NCBI GenBank assembly: GCA_026786125.1
Contig: JAJAYU010000064.1
Coordinates: 1 to 13,073 of the forward strand
Length of the DNA: 13,073 nucleotides
DNA from: Chamaesiphon sp.
GTDB taxonomy: Bacteria; Cyanobacteriota; Cyanobacteriia; Cyanobacteriales; Chamaesiphonaceae
Reading direction: 5' to 3'
Position 1 is the first letter of the stretch. Each line of letters starts with the position of its first letter. This document shows, in pieces, positions 1 through 7,600 of this stretch. The position numbers were made by a program, and so were the translations under genes. A model generated the notes under the pieces. The model was not told where the DNA came from and searched no databases. It was given only the letters and a program-made list of their open reading frames with translations.

Positions 1-512
1 TGCGATCGTCAATGTTTGAGATCGTGTTTGAATTGGTTGATTTCGATACAAAGATTTATTTAAACTTTATAATCTACGAGGATTTCACTGTTGACACGGT
101 TTTGGGTTCCGTTGCTACTCAAGCCCCCAGATCGACTAGAATTCGATCTAATAGTTTGGAGCTATCTTCTGATGAAAGATCCGACATCAAAACAAGAGAT
201 CGGTACGCCAGCTCATCCATCTGACGATCGATCTGCATCTCCTACGGTTGACTAGTGGCACGTTTGGACAGATCGGGATGGGGTGCTGGCGAGATCTCCT
301 TTGGCGCAGTCCAAGAGACATATTTCCTGTAGCTCAATCCGGAAGTAATTCGATCAAAAACCTTCAGCACTTGCACCGAGCGTGCCAGATACAGGAACAC
401 TCGGTGCAAGTCTATAGCTTGAAGTAAGGCTTGAGCGCAGTGAGTGCGAAAGTCTCATGCTGCGTTCTTAGGGGAGGGGATGGAAGTGACTCCTGAACCT
501 TGCTCGACTAGC
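1..512. other. Gene-free region with a long stem-loop
   Basis: I see no supportable gene here. The one open frame of modest length (12-224, plus) has no ribosome-binding site, is compositionally poor as a protein and resembles nothing I know. The region holds a 7-bp inverted repeat (129-135/143-149, loop 136-142) and a perfect 12-bp inverted repeat at 369-380/400-411. The stretch 430-500 is G-rich and shows short hairpin-like pieces. It could be a decayed mobile-element end or a non-coding RNA locus, but nothing in the sequence decides this. Confidence 0.5.
369..411. repeat. Perfect 12-bp inverted repeat (stem-loop)
   Basis: The arms ACTTGCACCGAG (369-380) and CTCGGTGCAAGT (400-411) are perfectly complementary around a 19-nt loop. 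No T-run follows on the plus strand. On the minus strand a TTTTT lies about eight bases beyond the stem, so it is a poor match to a classical intrinsic terminator. It may be a decayed mobile-element end, an RNA hairpin or a protein-binding site. Confidence 0.55.
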
Positions 513-524
513 CTACGGCTTAGT
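507..524 (-). other. Hairpin spanning the ferredoxin stop codon
   Basis: On the minus strand ACTAAGCC (517-524) can pair with GGCTAGT (507-513), with one unpaired base and a three-base loop. The TAG stop of the ferredoxin gene (513-515) lies at the loop. There is no T-run after the stem, so it could stabilise the 3' end of the mRNA rather than terminate transcription. Confidence 0.3.
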
Positions 525-815
525 ATTGACACTCACTTCGCCATTGACCAAGGTTTGACATGCAAGGCGGTAATTTAGGGGCTTTTTCGCAAGTTTGCGA
601 TTCTCAAAATCAGTACGCGGCGAAAGATTATCCATCCCCTCGACAATTTCCACCTTACACAAAGCACACTGGCCAATCCCCCCACAGTTCATCAGCTTAC
701 CTTTGAAGGTATAGATATCAATCTGGTTCTGAAGTGCCTTCTCCCGCAGATTTGACCCCTGAGCGACGATAATCTCCTTGTCTTCCTTGATAAATTTAAT
801 CGCACTCATCTCCAT
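513..815 (-). CDS. [2Fe-2S] ferredoxin-type protein
   Basis: This 100-residue soluble protein is a predicted one-electron carrier with a [2Fe-2S] cluster. Four cysteines are placed as cluster ligands: C44, C50, C53 and C86, in the pattern C-X5-C-X2-C-X32-C, with glycines around the first (NCGGIGQC). This loop is one residue longer than the C-X4-C of plant-type photosynthetic ferredoxin. It is closer to the adrenodoxin/ISC spacing, so this is probably not the main photosystem I acceptor. There is no signal peptide or membrane segment. Two starts are possible, ATG at 815 and ATG at 809 (MSAIKF...). A GGGGG run precedes the first by two bases and sits better for the second. The gene is downstream of the TolC gene on the same strand with a 117-bp gap. 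Partner enzyme unknown. Confidence 0.85.
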   Translation of the reverse strand: MEMSAIKFIKEDKEIIVAQGSNLREKALQNQIDIYTFKGKLMNCGGIGQCALCKVEIVEGMDNLSPRTDFENRKLAKKPLNYRLACQTLVNGEVSVNTKP

Positions 816-816
816 A

Positions 817-866
817 CCCCCAAAATTAAATTATGACATATTAAGGATTATTAAGAATTTTGGGGG
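817..866 (-). promoter_or_regulatory. 11-bp inverted repeat over the ferredoxin translation start
   Basis: CCCCCAAAATT (817-827) and AATTTTGGGGG (856-866) are perfectly complementary and separated by 28 nt. Read on the minus strand, the 3' arm ends in GGGGG immediately before TATG, so a folded leader would bury the only purine-rich ribosome-binding sequence of the ferredoxin gene. On the plus strand the second arm is followed by TTTT, but no gene there needs a terminator. The structure is visible. A regulatory role is inference. Confidence 0.45.
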
Positions 867-892
867 TTTTGCCAAGAGGATAAGGGTGTGAG

Positions 893-906
893 GGGATAGG
901 GGATAG
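893..906. repeat. Two tandem GGGATAG heptamers
   Basis: Two exact copies of GGGATAG lie between the ferredoxin and TolC genes. They are the complement of the CTATCCC unit of the longer array inside cobN (13021-13053). Such heptamers resemble the short tandemly repeated repetitive sequences known from cyanobacterial intergenic DNA. Confidence 0.5.
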
Positions 907-932
907 ATAATATTTTTTCTAGTTAATATTTA

Positions 933-2570
933 CTATGGTACAACTAATGTTGCTGTCTGAAGATTGGATAGAGCGCGATTATAATTGAGGATTGCCGTAA
1001 CTCGATTGCCGCGAGCATTAGCGAGGACAGTTTGAGCATTAATCACGTCAGTTTGGGTGCCGACTCCAGCTTGAAAGCGGAGACGGGCAAGTTTTAGACT
1101 TTCCTCAGACTGTCGCAGGGCGGTGGTTGCCGTAGCGATGTTCGCTCTGTTGGTGCCAATCCCACTGAATGCTTGCTCGACATCATTCCGAATTTGATTT
1201 CGGGCAGTCGTCAACTGATTTTCGGAGATCTGTTGATTGACCTTTTGTTGGGAAACATTAGATCGGGCGGCACCGCCATCCAAGAAGTTCCAACTCACCC
1301 GCAGACCCAAGCTGTAATTATCCTGGGCGGAAAACGAAGAATTGATGTCTTTGCCAATATTGTAGTTGGCAAAGAGGTTGCCTTGGGCGGAATCTGCCGC
1401 AGCACTAACGATTTCTTGTTTTTGGCTGATGTTCCGGCGCACCAACTGTTGCTTGATTTCGGGGCGATTTTTGAAGGCAATGATGATGCTATCTTCGAGA
1501 GAATATCGCCAAGTACCTGCTTCAACGACGGGATCGGCAGCCTTGTATTCAGTTTTTTCGGAGACACTGAGCAGTTGAGCGATCCCTTTACGAGCGATGA
1601 ATTGTTGACCGATAGCTGTGGTCAGAGCTTGGTTGGCATTGGCAAGCTGGACTTGAGCGGTGAGAATGTCAAATTTGGTACCTACTCCAGCTTTTTCTTG
1701 GAGTTGTGCGTCGCTCAAACTGCGGGTGGCATCTCTCACCGAGGCTTGGTTGATGATCACTGAGGAATCTGCTGCTTGGAGGTTGTAATAAGCAGTTGTA
1801 ACATTCCCTCGAAGTAGTTGTTCGACCCGAAGCAGATCCAACTTGTCGAAGTTCACCTGTTCTTCAGCCGCTCGCACGCTACTCGCATCCCGACCCGCAT
1901 TGAAGAGTGGATAAGTAGCTTGGAGTCCACCCTGAAGTTGGGTAGAACTGGGGTTGGGTGAATTGGCACTACCGACAAACAATGGCGCACCTTGATTGCT
2001 TGCGTTCGCCGTCAGTCCCACTTGCAGGGCTTGAGCAGCTTGAGCTGTAGTAACTGCCGCTTGGCTGCGCTCGATGGTGAGACGGGCGACTTGTACGTCG
2101 CGATTGTTGCGGAAGGCGATAGCTAGGGTTTCTTGGAGGGTAAGAGCTTGGGTATTGGTAATCTGAATTTCCGCACCTGTACTGGGTAAATCTAATCTAT
2201 TTTTGAGTGTTTCAGTCTGAGTAGGTGTAGGTGCTGGTAGTGCTGATGCTGGCGGTGGAGTGGTTTGAGCGATCGAATTCACCTTAAGTTTACCAGTGAC
2301 AGTCTGAAACTTGACTAATTCGGGTCTAGACTGAGGATTGGCAGTGAGTTCCAAGCTTTGACGGATACCTGCGAAATCTAGTGACTGTGATTGGGCAACT
2401 TCGATCCGTCCCAATCCAGCTAAACTCAACGCGATCACAGCACAAATGGCTTGAAACCTCATCTTTGCCCGATCATTTTTCCGCAGCGAGGCTCCACCAA
2501 AACGGTGACGATTACTAACGATATCGATGCGTTGATTGAGCGTATGGACTAGTTTGATGAGAATTAGCAT
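933..2570 (-). CDS. tolC: TolC-family outer-membrane efflux protein
   Basis: This is an outer-membrane factor, the trimeric channel of tripartite efflux pumps and type I secretion. Two tandem outer-membrane efflux repeats are visible, at about residues 144-335 and 357-540. Each has a conserved strand motif, YPLFNAGR (220-227) and WNFLDGG (427-433), and a helical AGVGT-x-x-D motif (294-301 and 501-508), as expected for the duplicated barrel-plus-helix fold. A proline-rich linker (about 105-117) separates the N-terminus from the first repeat. A good signal peptide begins at M37 (MRFQAICAVIALSLAG), so the true start may be the ATG at 2462 rather than 2570. The 36 residues before it are basic and may be untranslated. 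No inner-membrane pump or membrane-fusion gene is adjacent, so the substrate is unknown. It is likely the equivalent of the housekeeping cyanobacterial TolC. Confidence 0.9.
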   Translation of the reverse strand: MLILIKLVHTLNQRIDIVSNRHRFGGASLRKNDRAKMRFQAICAVIALSLAGLGRIEVAQSQSLDFAGIRQSLELTANPQSRPELVKFQTVTGKLKVNSIAQTTPPPASALPAPTPTQTETLKNRLDLPSTGAEIQITNTQALTLQETLAIAFRNNRDVQVARLTIERSQAAVTTAQAAQALQVGLTANASNQGAPLFVGSANSPNPSSTQLQGGLQATYPLFNAGRDASSVRAAEEQVNFDKLDLLRVEQLLRGNVTTAYYNLQAADSSVIINQASVRDATRSLSDAQLQEKAGVGTKFDILTAQVQLANANQALTTAIGQQFIARKGIAQLLSVSEKTEYKAADPVVEAGTWRYSLEDSIIIAFKNRPEIKQQLVRRNISQKQEIVSAAADSAQGNLFANYNIGKDINSSFSAQDNYSLGLRVSWNFLDGGAARSNVSQQKVNQQISENQLTTARNQIRNDVEQAFSGIGTNRANIATATTALRQSEESLKLARLRFQAGVGTQTDVINAQTVLANARGNRVTAILNYNRALSNLQTATLVVP

Positions 2571-2726
2571 AGATCGATTACTAGTTAGAACAGGGAAAGG
2601 ACGGAGCTGAAGTTAAAGTTCGGATAGATAGATGGAAGTTGTCAGCATTGGGCTACTAGAATTCTCTGTCGATCGAGATGATGGTGATGAATTGTTGCCA
2701 TACTAATTTTATTCCTGATCGATATT

Positions 2727-4079
2727 TCAATTGATCGGATTAACTCTATTTTCCCCCAATTTCTCTAGAAAGTCGTTAATCCCATTAACTGGAATTAGGG
2801 GGATTTGAAGTTTTTCAGCTAATTCACTGACTGTCATGTCGTCGAGAAACTTGGCTTCATCATGCTTGAGCATGACACTGGGAATCAGAATTCGATCGCC
2901 CAAATCTCTACCTGGCAACTCGTGGAACAAGTCCTGTCCAGTTAATAGACCTGTGACTGTCATCTGTTGCCCCCAATATTGACTGGCAATGGCAACTAAA
3001 TTGACAGTTAGTCCTGGTACGTTATTTAGCTGGTTAACGATGGGTTGGAAGGCCTTTTCGACGGCATTGCCTACCACCCAGGTACATCTGTGGGGCGGAT
3101 TTATTTCGGTAATCTCCCAATCGGCAATTTCCTCAGCAAATTCATCGAGAAAGCGACGAATTGAACCGACTCCATTCCCAAGTTGGGGATAATCTTCGTA
3201 ATATTCACTGGGGGGAAGTTCTAGCCCCGCAATCAAGTACCACTCATCGGCGAGCCAGACGAAGGTAGAACCCAATTGCTGTTTAAATTCCTGTTGGAGA
3301 GCTTCGACTTGGGCAATAATCACCCTGGCAATTTCGGGAGTGACAGGGGCAAGTTCGGTCAGATTGGGACGAAATCGGGTCAAACCTACGGGGACAACAG
3401 CGGCAGAAGCTACAGTCGGAGTATCGCCGTGATGGAAACTGGCTAAATCGCGGATAGTTTGATCGAGATGCACACCATCATTGATACCTGGACATAGTAC
3501 TACCTGAGCATGGATTTCTAGCCGATGGGACTGAAACCAAGCCAATTGGTTCATGATTTCCCCTGCTCGTTGATTCTTGAGCAGTTGCGATCGAATTTCT
3601 GGTTCGGTAGCATGGACGGATACATACAGAGGGGAAAGTCGCATCTGGGCGATCCGATCCCATTCTTTGGTAGTGAGATTGGTTAAAGTCAAATAGCTAC
3701 CATACAAAAAACTCAACCGATAATCATCATCTTTAAGATACAAAGATTCCCGTTTACCAGGCGGTTGTTGATCGATAAAACAGAATGGGCACTTATTATT
3801 GCACTGGATCAAGCCATCGAATAAAGCTGTCTCAAATTCTAGCCCCAAATCTTCGTCATAATCCTTCTCAATCTCGATCTGGTGAGATTTTCCCTTGGCA
3901 TCTAATACTTCTAAATCCAGCACCTCGTCGCTACATAAAAACTGATAATCAATTAGATCGCGAGGCTTTTGACCATTGATTTTGACTAACTTGTCACCAG
4001 CACTGAATCCAACTTCTGCCGCGATCGAATCGGGAATAACTCCAGTAATTACAGCCGGACGAATCGCATTTTCACTCAT
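2727..4079 (-). CDS. Cyanobacterial PDZ/DUF512 putative radical-SAM iron-sulfur protein
   Basis: This 450-residue protein belongs to a conserved family described as a putative FeS-containing cyanobacterial oxidoreductase (TIGR03279, DUF512). Residues about 10-60 form a PDZ-like domain (GVIPDSIAAEVGFSAGDKL). Next comes CNNKCPFC with C93, C97 and C100 in the CxxxCxxC spacing that binds the 4Fe-4S cluster of radical-SAM enzymes, followed by FIDQ and a typical barrel-like stretch (YLTLTNLT, about 129-136). The C-terminal third is the DUF512 part. There is no signal peptide, so it should be cytoplasmic. The reaction is not known to me. The ATG at 4079 has a purine-rich GGGAGAT-like context upstream only on the opposite strand, and no clear ribosome-binding site is seen. 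It is transcribed towards tolC across a 156-bp gap and may be monocistronic. Confidence 0.88.
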   Translation of the reverse strand: MSENAIRPAVITGVIPDSIAAEVGFSAGDKLVKINGQKPRDLIDYQFLCSDEVLDLEVLDAKGKSHQIEIEKDYDEDLGLEFETALFDGLIQCNNKCPFCFIDQQPPGKRESLYLKDDDYRLSFLYGSYLTLTNLTTKEWDRIAQMRLSPLYVSVHATEPEIRSQLLKNQRAGEIMNQLAWFQSHRLEIHAQVVLCPGINDGVHLDQTIRDLASFHHGDTPTVASAAVVPVGLTRFRPNLTELAPVTPEIARVIIAQVEALQQEFKQQLGSTFVWLADEWYLIAGLELPPSEYYEDYPQLGNGVGSIRRFLDEFAEEIADWEITEINPPHRCTWVVGNAVEKAFQPIVNQLNNVPGLTVNLVAIASQYWGQQMTVTGLLTGQDLFHELPGRDLGDRILIPSVMLKHDEAKFLDDMTVSELAEKLQIPLIPVNGINDFLEKLGENRVNPIN

Positions 4080-4162
4080 GAGGGGAGATGGGAGATAGAA
4101 TCTTGATTGGTAGCTATTAACATTTTGCCAGCTTCCTGGTAAACAAGCTACCCCGAGTTAGA

Positions 4163-4180
4163 GAATAGGGAATAGGGATT
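4163..4180. repeat. Tandem GAATAGG heptamers
   Basis: GAATAGG-GAATAGG-GATT lies in the divergent intergenic region between the DUF512 gene and the antitoxin gene. It is the complement of the CTATTCC unit found in the array inside cobN, so it is a second intergenic member of the same repeat family. Confidence 0.5.
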
Positions 4181-4237
4181 GTTTGTGCTGGTGTTTTAAC
4201 TTTCTACTTCGGGATCGAATATGATAATTGACATAGG

Positions 4238-4243
4238 TATAAT
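4238..4243 (+). promoter_or_regulatory. Candidate -10 box for the antitoxin-rsgA unit
   Basis: A perfect TATAAT lies 18 bases upstream of the antitoxin ATG. The -35 at the normal distance (4215-4220, TCGAAT) is weak. A perfect TTGACA (4228-4233) is present but only four bases upstream of this box, so it cannot pair with it as a standard promoter. Confidence 0.35.
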
Positions 4244-4261
4244 TTATCGAGCTAGGTTAGC

Positions 4262-4498
4262 ATGAGTAATCATCCTCTTCTCAAAGTTGAAATTTCCCAA
4301 TTGAGTACTGCCGAGCGCATTCAACTTGCAGCAGATCTATGGGATAGCATTTTTGATAGACAAGATGAAATCGGTTTAGATAAGTTACAACAACAAGAAC
4401 TAGATCGAAGATTAGAACAACATCGACAAGATCCTACTGCTGGATCTACCTGGGAAGAAGTTAAGCAGCGATTAGGTGTTTCATACCAATTATCATAG
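4262..4498 (+). CDS. Addiction-module antitoxin, putative (orphan)
   Basis: The 78-residue protein matches the short 'putative addiction module component' family (TIGR02574/PF09720). Its hallmarks are LSTAERIQLAADLWDSI near the N-terminus (about 15-29) and a C-terminal PTAGSTWEEVK segment (about 58-68). Family members are antitoxins that neutralise RelE/ParE-type mRNA-cleaving toxins. No toxin gene follows or precedes it: the next gene on this strand is rsgA, 18 bases after the stop. It is therefore an orphan, or its toxin is elsewhere. It is in the same reading frame as rsgA and is separated from it by TAG, TAG and TAA, so the two are probably cotranscribed but not fused. Confidence 0.82.
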   Translation: MSNHPLLKVEISQLSTAERIQLAADLWDSIFDRQDEIGLDKLQQQELDRRLEQHRQDPTAGSTWEEVKQRLGVSYQLS

Positions 4499-4516
4499 TA
4501 GATATAACTCCTAAGA

Positions 4517-5605
4517 TTGATCGACTACGTGCAGCAACATCCAACTCCCGCAGATGCTATTACTACTCCATTGGTGGGGACGGTGATTGCCGTTCAAGCC
4601 AATTTTTGCCAGGTGCAGATCGATCTAGATATTCCGACTGTTGGGGGCAAATTAATACTGTGTACCCGTCGGGCACGGCTTCAGAAGATCGGGATTAGTG
4701 CCATTGTAGGCGATCAAGTCACAATCTCTGAAATTGATTGGCAAGGCTTAAAAGGAGTGGTGATCGATGTCTTCCCTAGACATAGTTTACTTGATCGACC
4801 ACCTGTTGCTAATGCCGATCGGATCTTACTAGTCTTCGCCCTCGCCGAGCCAGCCCTCGATCCCTTTCTATTGAGTAAATTCCTCGTTAAAGCAGAATCA
4901 ACGGGGTTACAGGTCAGTTTATGCTTGAATAAGAGCGATTTAGTCAGCCCAGTAGAGAAACAAGACTGGTGCGACAGGTTAGCTGAATGGGGTTATCAAC
5001 CGATCGTCATTAGTGTGGAAAATGGGATCGGAGTGCCAGAGTTGCAGGTAGAACTCGATCGACAAATCACCATTTTTGCTGGACATTCGGGGGTAGGTAA
5101 ATCAAGCCTGACTAATGCATTAATTCCCGATTCAAATATTCGAGTGGCGACGGTTTCAGGTAAACTCAGTCGGGGACGACATACCACCCGCCATGTTCAA
5201 TTATTTACGATGCCAACGGGTGGTTTGATTGCGGATACCCCAGGTTTCAATCAACCAGATTTGACCTGTACACCGACAGAATTAGCTAGCTACTTCCCTG
5301 AAATTCGGCAGCGATTAGAGACAGCACATTGTCAGTTTAGTGACTGCACCCATCGCGATGAACCAAATTGTGTCGTGCGGGGCGAATGGGAACGCTATCC
5401 CCATTATCTCGAATTTCTAGCAGATGCGATCGCTTGGGAACAGCAATTGCAATCTCAACCTAAATTGGAAAATAGTTTAAAGCAAAAAAGTAGCACAGGC
5501 AAAAAGAAATTTGAGCCAAAATTAGACTCAAAATATCGCCAAATTTCTCGACATACTATTCTCCAATCCCTGGAGGAACTATCGGGTGAATTTGAGGAAG
5601 AATAA
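4517..5605 (+). CDS. rsgA: Ribosome small-subunit-dependent GTPase RsgA
   Basis: RsgA (YjeQ/EngC) binds the decoding region of the 30S subunit late in its maturation and hydrolyses GTP, which releases assembly factors. All its parts are visible. An OB-fold region begins at GTVIAVQANF (21-30). The GTPase is circularly permuted, so G4 NKSD (138-141) precedes the P-loop GHSGVGKSS (189-197) and G3 DTPGF (240-244). A zinc-binding motif has C272, C277, H279 and C285. The lysine- and glutamate-rich tail (about 320-362) is variable in the family. The start must be TTG at 4517 or a later codon such as GTG at 4529, because three in-frame stops (4496, 4499, 4505) close the frame immediately upstream. 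The ribosome-binding site is weak. It ends four bases from the convergent gene at 5610. Confidence 0.96.
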   Translation: MIDYVQQHPTPADAITTPLVGTVIAVQANFCQVQIDLDIPTVGGKLILCTRRARLQKIGISAIVGDQVTISEIDWQGLKGVVIDVFPRHSLLDRPPVANADRILLVFALAEPALDPFLLSKFLVKAESTGLQVSLCLNKSDLVSPVEKQDWCDRLAEWGYQPIVISVENGIGVPELQVELDRQITIFAGHSGVGKSSLTNALIPDSNIRVATVSGKLSRGRHTTRHVQLFTMPTGGLIADTPGFNQPDLTCTPTELASYFPEIRQRLETAHCQFSDCTHRDEPNCVVRGEWERYPHYLEFLADAIAWEQQLQSQPKLENSLKQKSSTGKKKFEPKLDSKYRQISRHTILQSLEELSGEFEEE

Positions 5606-5609
5606 TTTC

Positions 5610-5969
5610 CTACTCTTGTAAATATCCATCAAACTGGATCTCAAGTTGCTGTACTGTTAATGATTGGGTCCAATATTCTACCAGTGCATGACCAAAAGCA
5701 TAGGCATTTTTGTTTGGTGCAGCAGAATTATTTAGTAATAATGACCACAGTGACAGTAGATCGAAATCAATTAGTTGAGCTTGCTCGTTGCTTAATAAAG
5801 AATGTAAGTCATAGGCCATCTGTAATTTGCCGATGACTACAGGTAGTTGTTCCACCGGAATCTGCGCTGCGAGTAACTGTGCCAACGCCGGAGTTCCGGT
5901 TGTCATAGTAGAAATAAATTCTAATACTGGACTTTTCAGCAATTGAGTAAGTCCCTGAGTCGTCGTCAT
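5610..5969 (-). CDS. Conserved-looking small protein of unknown function
   Basis: I do not recognise this 119-residue protein. It is leucine- and alanine-rich with long amphipathic stretches, has no convincing membrane segment or signal peptide, few cysteines or histidines, and no catalytic motif. It is probably a small helical soluble protein. Its ATG lies 12 bases after the stop of the GTPase gene upstream on the same strand, so the two very likely form one transcript and may work together. At its 3' end it converges on rsgA with only four bases between the stops, leaving no room for a separate terminator. Confidence 0.65.
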   Translation of the reverse strand: MTTTQGLTQLLKSPVLEFISTMTTGTPALAQLLAAQIPVEQLPVVIGKLQMAYDLHSLLSNEQAQLIDFDLLSLWSLLLNNSAAPNKNAYAFGHALVEYWTQSLTVQQLEIQFDGYLQE

Positions 5970-5981
5970 TTGCAGACTATA

Positions 5982-7511
5982 TCAATCAATAATCTTAGCA
6001 GCAGCGACAATTCGGGCATCCAGATTGCGTAAAAAACGGGCGAGGCGAATTTGCTTACTCGGCTCGATCGATTCCAGCAGAGCCAATGATAATGTATCCA
6101 TCCCCCAAGCCTCTCTGTCGATACTAGGATCGGCATTAACCAGAGGCAAAACTAGATCGCAATATTCCGCCAAAAATTCATTTCGATACGCCGTAGCTTC
6201 CCGAATCGCGACCTCCTTCGGGCGGGTCCCATATTGCCAATCATAGGGCGGTGCCCACTCCCGCAATGGTCGGACTCGATCGACCTGAGTTACAATTGTG
6301 ACGATCGGTAAATCTGGATGTGTAAGCTTCAGCTCCTCCAAAAAATCTAGATCCATCTGCAACGCCGGATCGAGTGCAGGTGTGACTAATAATAATAAAT
6401 CTGCCGTCGCTGCATAGGTAAGTACCCCCTCCCGCAAATCTTCCCGACTGGCTTGCTCATAACCAGGGCTATCCCACAGTGTTAGACTTTCACCACTGGG
6501 AATTTGCCACTGATAATTTTGAATTTTGTCAGTACTGGGCAGCACATCCACAACCGCTAATTCTGCTTGAAAGAGTGTATTAATTAGGCTACTTTTGCCC
6601 GCACCTGTCCGCCCAACTAGGAGAATATTGATCGGTTTTTGGTCAATCTGATCTGGTGGTTGCGCCGTTGTGAGAATATCTCGGAGAGTTTGAGTATTCG
6701 TGGCGGGGGGGATTTTCGCAACTGTCATTGGTAGGGCTTGAATCTGGCCACTATATAGAGCCACAGCTTGACGACAGAGGTTCGTCAAGGCGGCTTCGCG
6801 GGTCAGTTGACCTAAATTGATCAACAACTGTCGATCGGCAACACCAGCAGATTCCTTAGTGGCAAGTTTGGCAACTGCCTTAACCGGATTAATGATCCAT
6901 TGCGCCCAGTTCCACACCTTCAGCAGTTTTTGTGCCGATGGTTCGAGTTTTTTATAAGTTTCGTAGGCTTCATAAGTCTGGGCAATAGTGACTTGATCGA
7001 GTGCCGGAGCCAATTTCTGCATCCACTCATCCATATCATCCGTAGTCCCCCGAATCAATCCATAAGCTTGGGTAACGTAGATATTTAGCAGCGGATATTT
7101 GACTTCTGGGTGATAAATCTTGGCAATCGCCACAATCAATTCCTGACATCGCGCCCAGAATGTCGCCCAATCTTCCCAAATTGGTCGATCAATCTGGGAC
7201 TCACTAATCACTTTTTGCAATACTGTCGTAACTAATTCTGCGGCATCACCAGTCAGGGGAATCGCATTGTCTGTAATGGTTTGGAGTTCCTGACTAGCTG
7301 CGGCGATCGCCTCTGTGCTTTTACCAATAGCAGATTTCTGTGTCCACCGAACCAATAACCACCGCCAACCGACAAACACCAGGGTAAATACACCCCAAAC
7401 CCAATTCAGTCCCCACTCATGGATTTTGACCCCAGCAGCAACAAGTAGGAATACAACAATACTTGCGATCGGTGATACCAGAATAGCCCACTGCCAATGT
7501 TTTAATTTCAT
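5982..7511 (-). CDS. Membrane-anchored P-loop GTPase (Era/HSR1-like)
   Basis: This 509-residue protein begins with two hydrophobic segments (about 10-28 and 35-54) that should form a membrane hairpin. A long, mostly helical middle region (about 60-290) follows, then a TRAFAC-class GTPase domain. The GTPase motifs are clear: G1 GRTGAGKSS (300-308), a G2 threonine in PSTDKI (T327), G3 DSPGY (347-351) and G4 TQVD (408-411), which replaces the usual NKxD. Downstream of G4 the domain ends in a short basic helix. Such proteins resemble the Era-like GTPases, sometimes called GTP-binding HSR1-related, found near cyanobacterial membranes. The specific role is unknown. The gene is divergent from mazEF (56 bp to the palindrome) and is followed at 12 bases by the unknown 119-residue gene. 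No DUF697 tail is evident. Confidence 0.85.
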   Translation of the reverse strand: MKLKHWQWAILVSPIASIVVFLLVAAGVKIHEWGLNWVWGVFTLVFVGWRWLLVRWTQKSAIGKSTEAIAAASQELQTITDNAIPLTGDAAELVTTVLQKVISESQIDRPIWEDWATFWARCQELIVAIAKIYHPEVKYPLLNIYVTQAYGLIRGTTDDMDEWMQKLAPALDQVTIAQTYEAYETYKKLEPSAQKLLKVWNWAQWIINPVKAVAKLATKESAGVADRQLLINLGQLTREAALTNLCRQAVALYSGQIQALPMTVAKIPPATNTQTLRDILTTAQPPDQIDQKPINILLVGRTGAGKSSLINTLFQAELAVVDVLPSTDKIQNYQWQIPSGESLTLWDSPGYEQASREDLREGVLTYAATADLLLLVTPALDPALQMDLDFLEELKLTHPDLPIVTIVTQVDRVRPLREWAPPYDWQYGTRPKEVAIREATAYRNEFLAEYCDLVLPLVNADPSIDREAWGMDTLSLALLESIEPSKQIRLARFLRNLDARIVAAAKIID

Positions 7512-7543
7512 ATAGACATCATGTTAGTGTTGAGTGTCAGGAA

Positions 7544-7572
7544 GAGACTATCAGCTATATTCAGGGTATGAT
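7544..7572 (+). promoter_or_regulatory. Candidate promoter of mazEF
   Basis: TATGAT (7567-7572) is a good -10 box. GAGACT (7544-7549), 17 bases upstream, is a weak -35 matching three of six positions of TTGACA. The -10 lies inside the left arm of the 20-bp palindrome, which is the classical arrangement for an autorepressed toxin-antitoxin promoter. Transcription from here would begin just upstream of the ATG at 7601. Confidence 0.4.
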
Positions 7573-7585
7573 AGTATTATCATAC
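7566..7585. promoter_or_regulatory. Palindromic operator of mazEF
   Basis: GTATGATA (7566-7573) and TATCATAC (7578-7585) are perfect inverted repeats with a four-base GTAT centre. The palindrome lies 15 bases upstream of the likely antitoxin ATG at 7601 and covers the alternative ATG at 7568. Ribbon-helix-helix antitoxins bind such palindromes to repress their own operon. Binding is inferred from position and symmetry. Confidence 0.6.
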
Positions 7586-7600
7586 TCGCAAGTTAAGATT

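Noticed and set aside
12..224. 70-codon open frame on the plus strand at the left edge
   Set aside because: No ribosome-binding site, no recognisable domain, unlikely composition, and it lies in a hairpin-rich gene-free region.
855..870. Intrinsic terminator on the plus strand (stem then TTTT)
   Set aside because: There is no plus-strand gene upstream that would use it; the inverted repeat makes more sense as part of the ferredoxin leader on the minus strand.
1173..1763. 196-codon open frame on the plus strand inside tolC
   Set aside because: It is fully antisense to the well-supported TolC gene and its translation resembles no protein family.
4228..4243. TTGACA and TATAAT near the antitoxin gene as one promoter
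   Set aside because: Only four bases separate the two boxes, far too few for a standard sigma-70 promoter.
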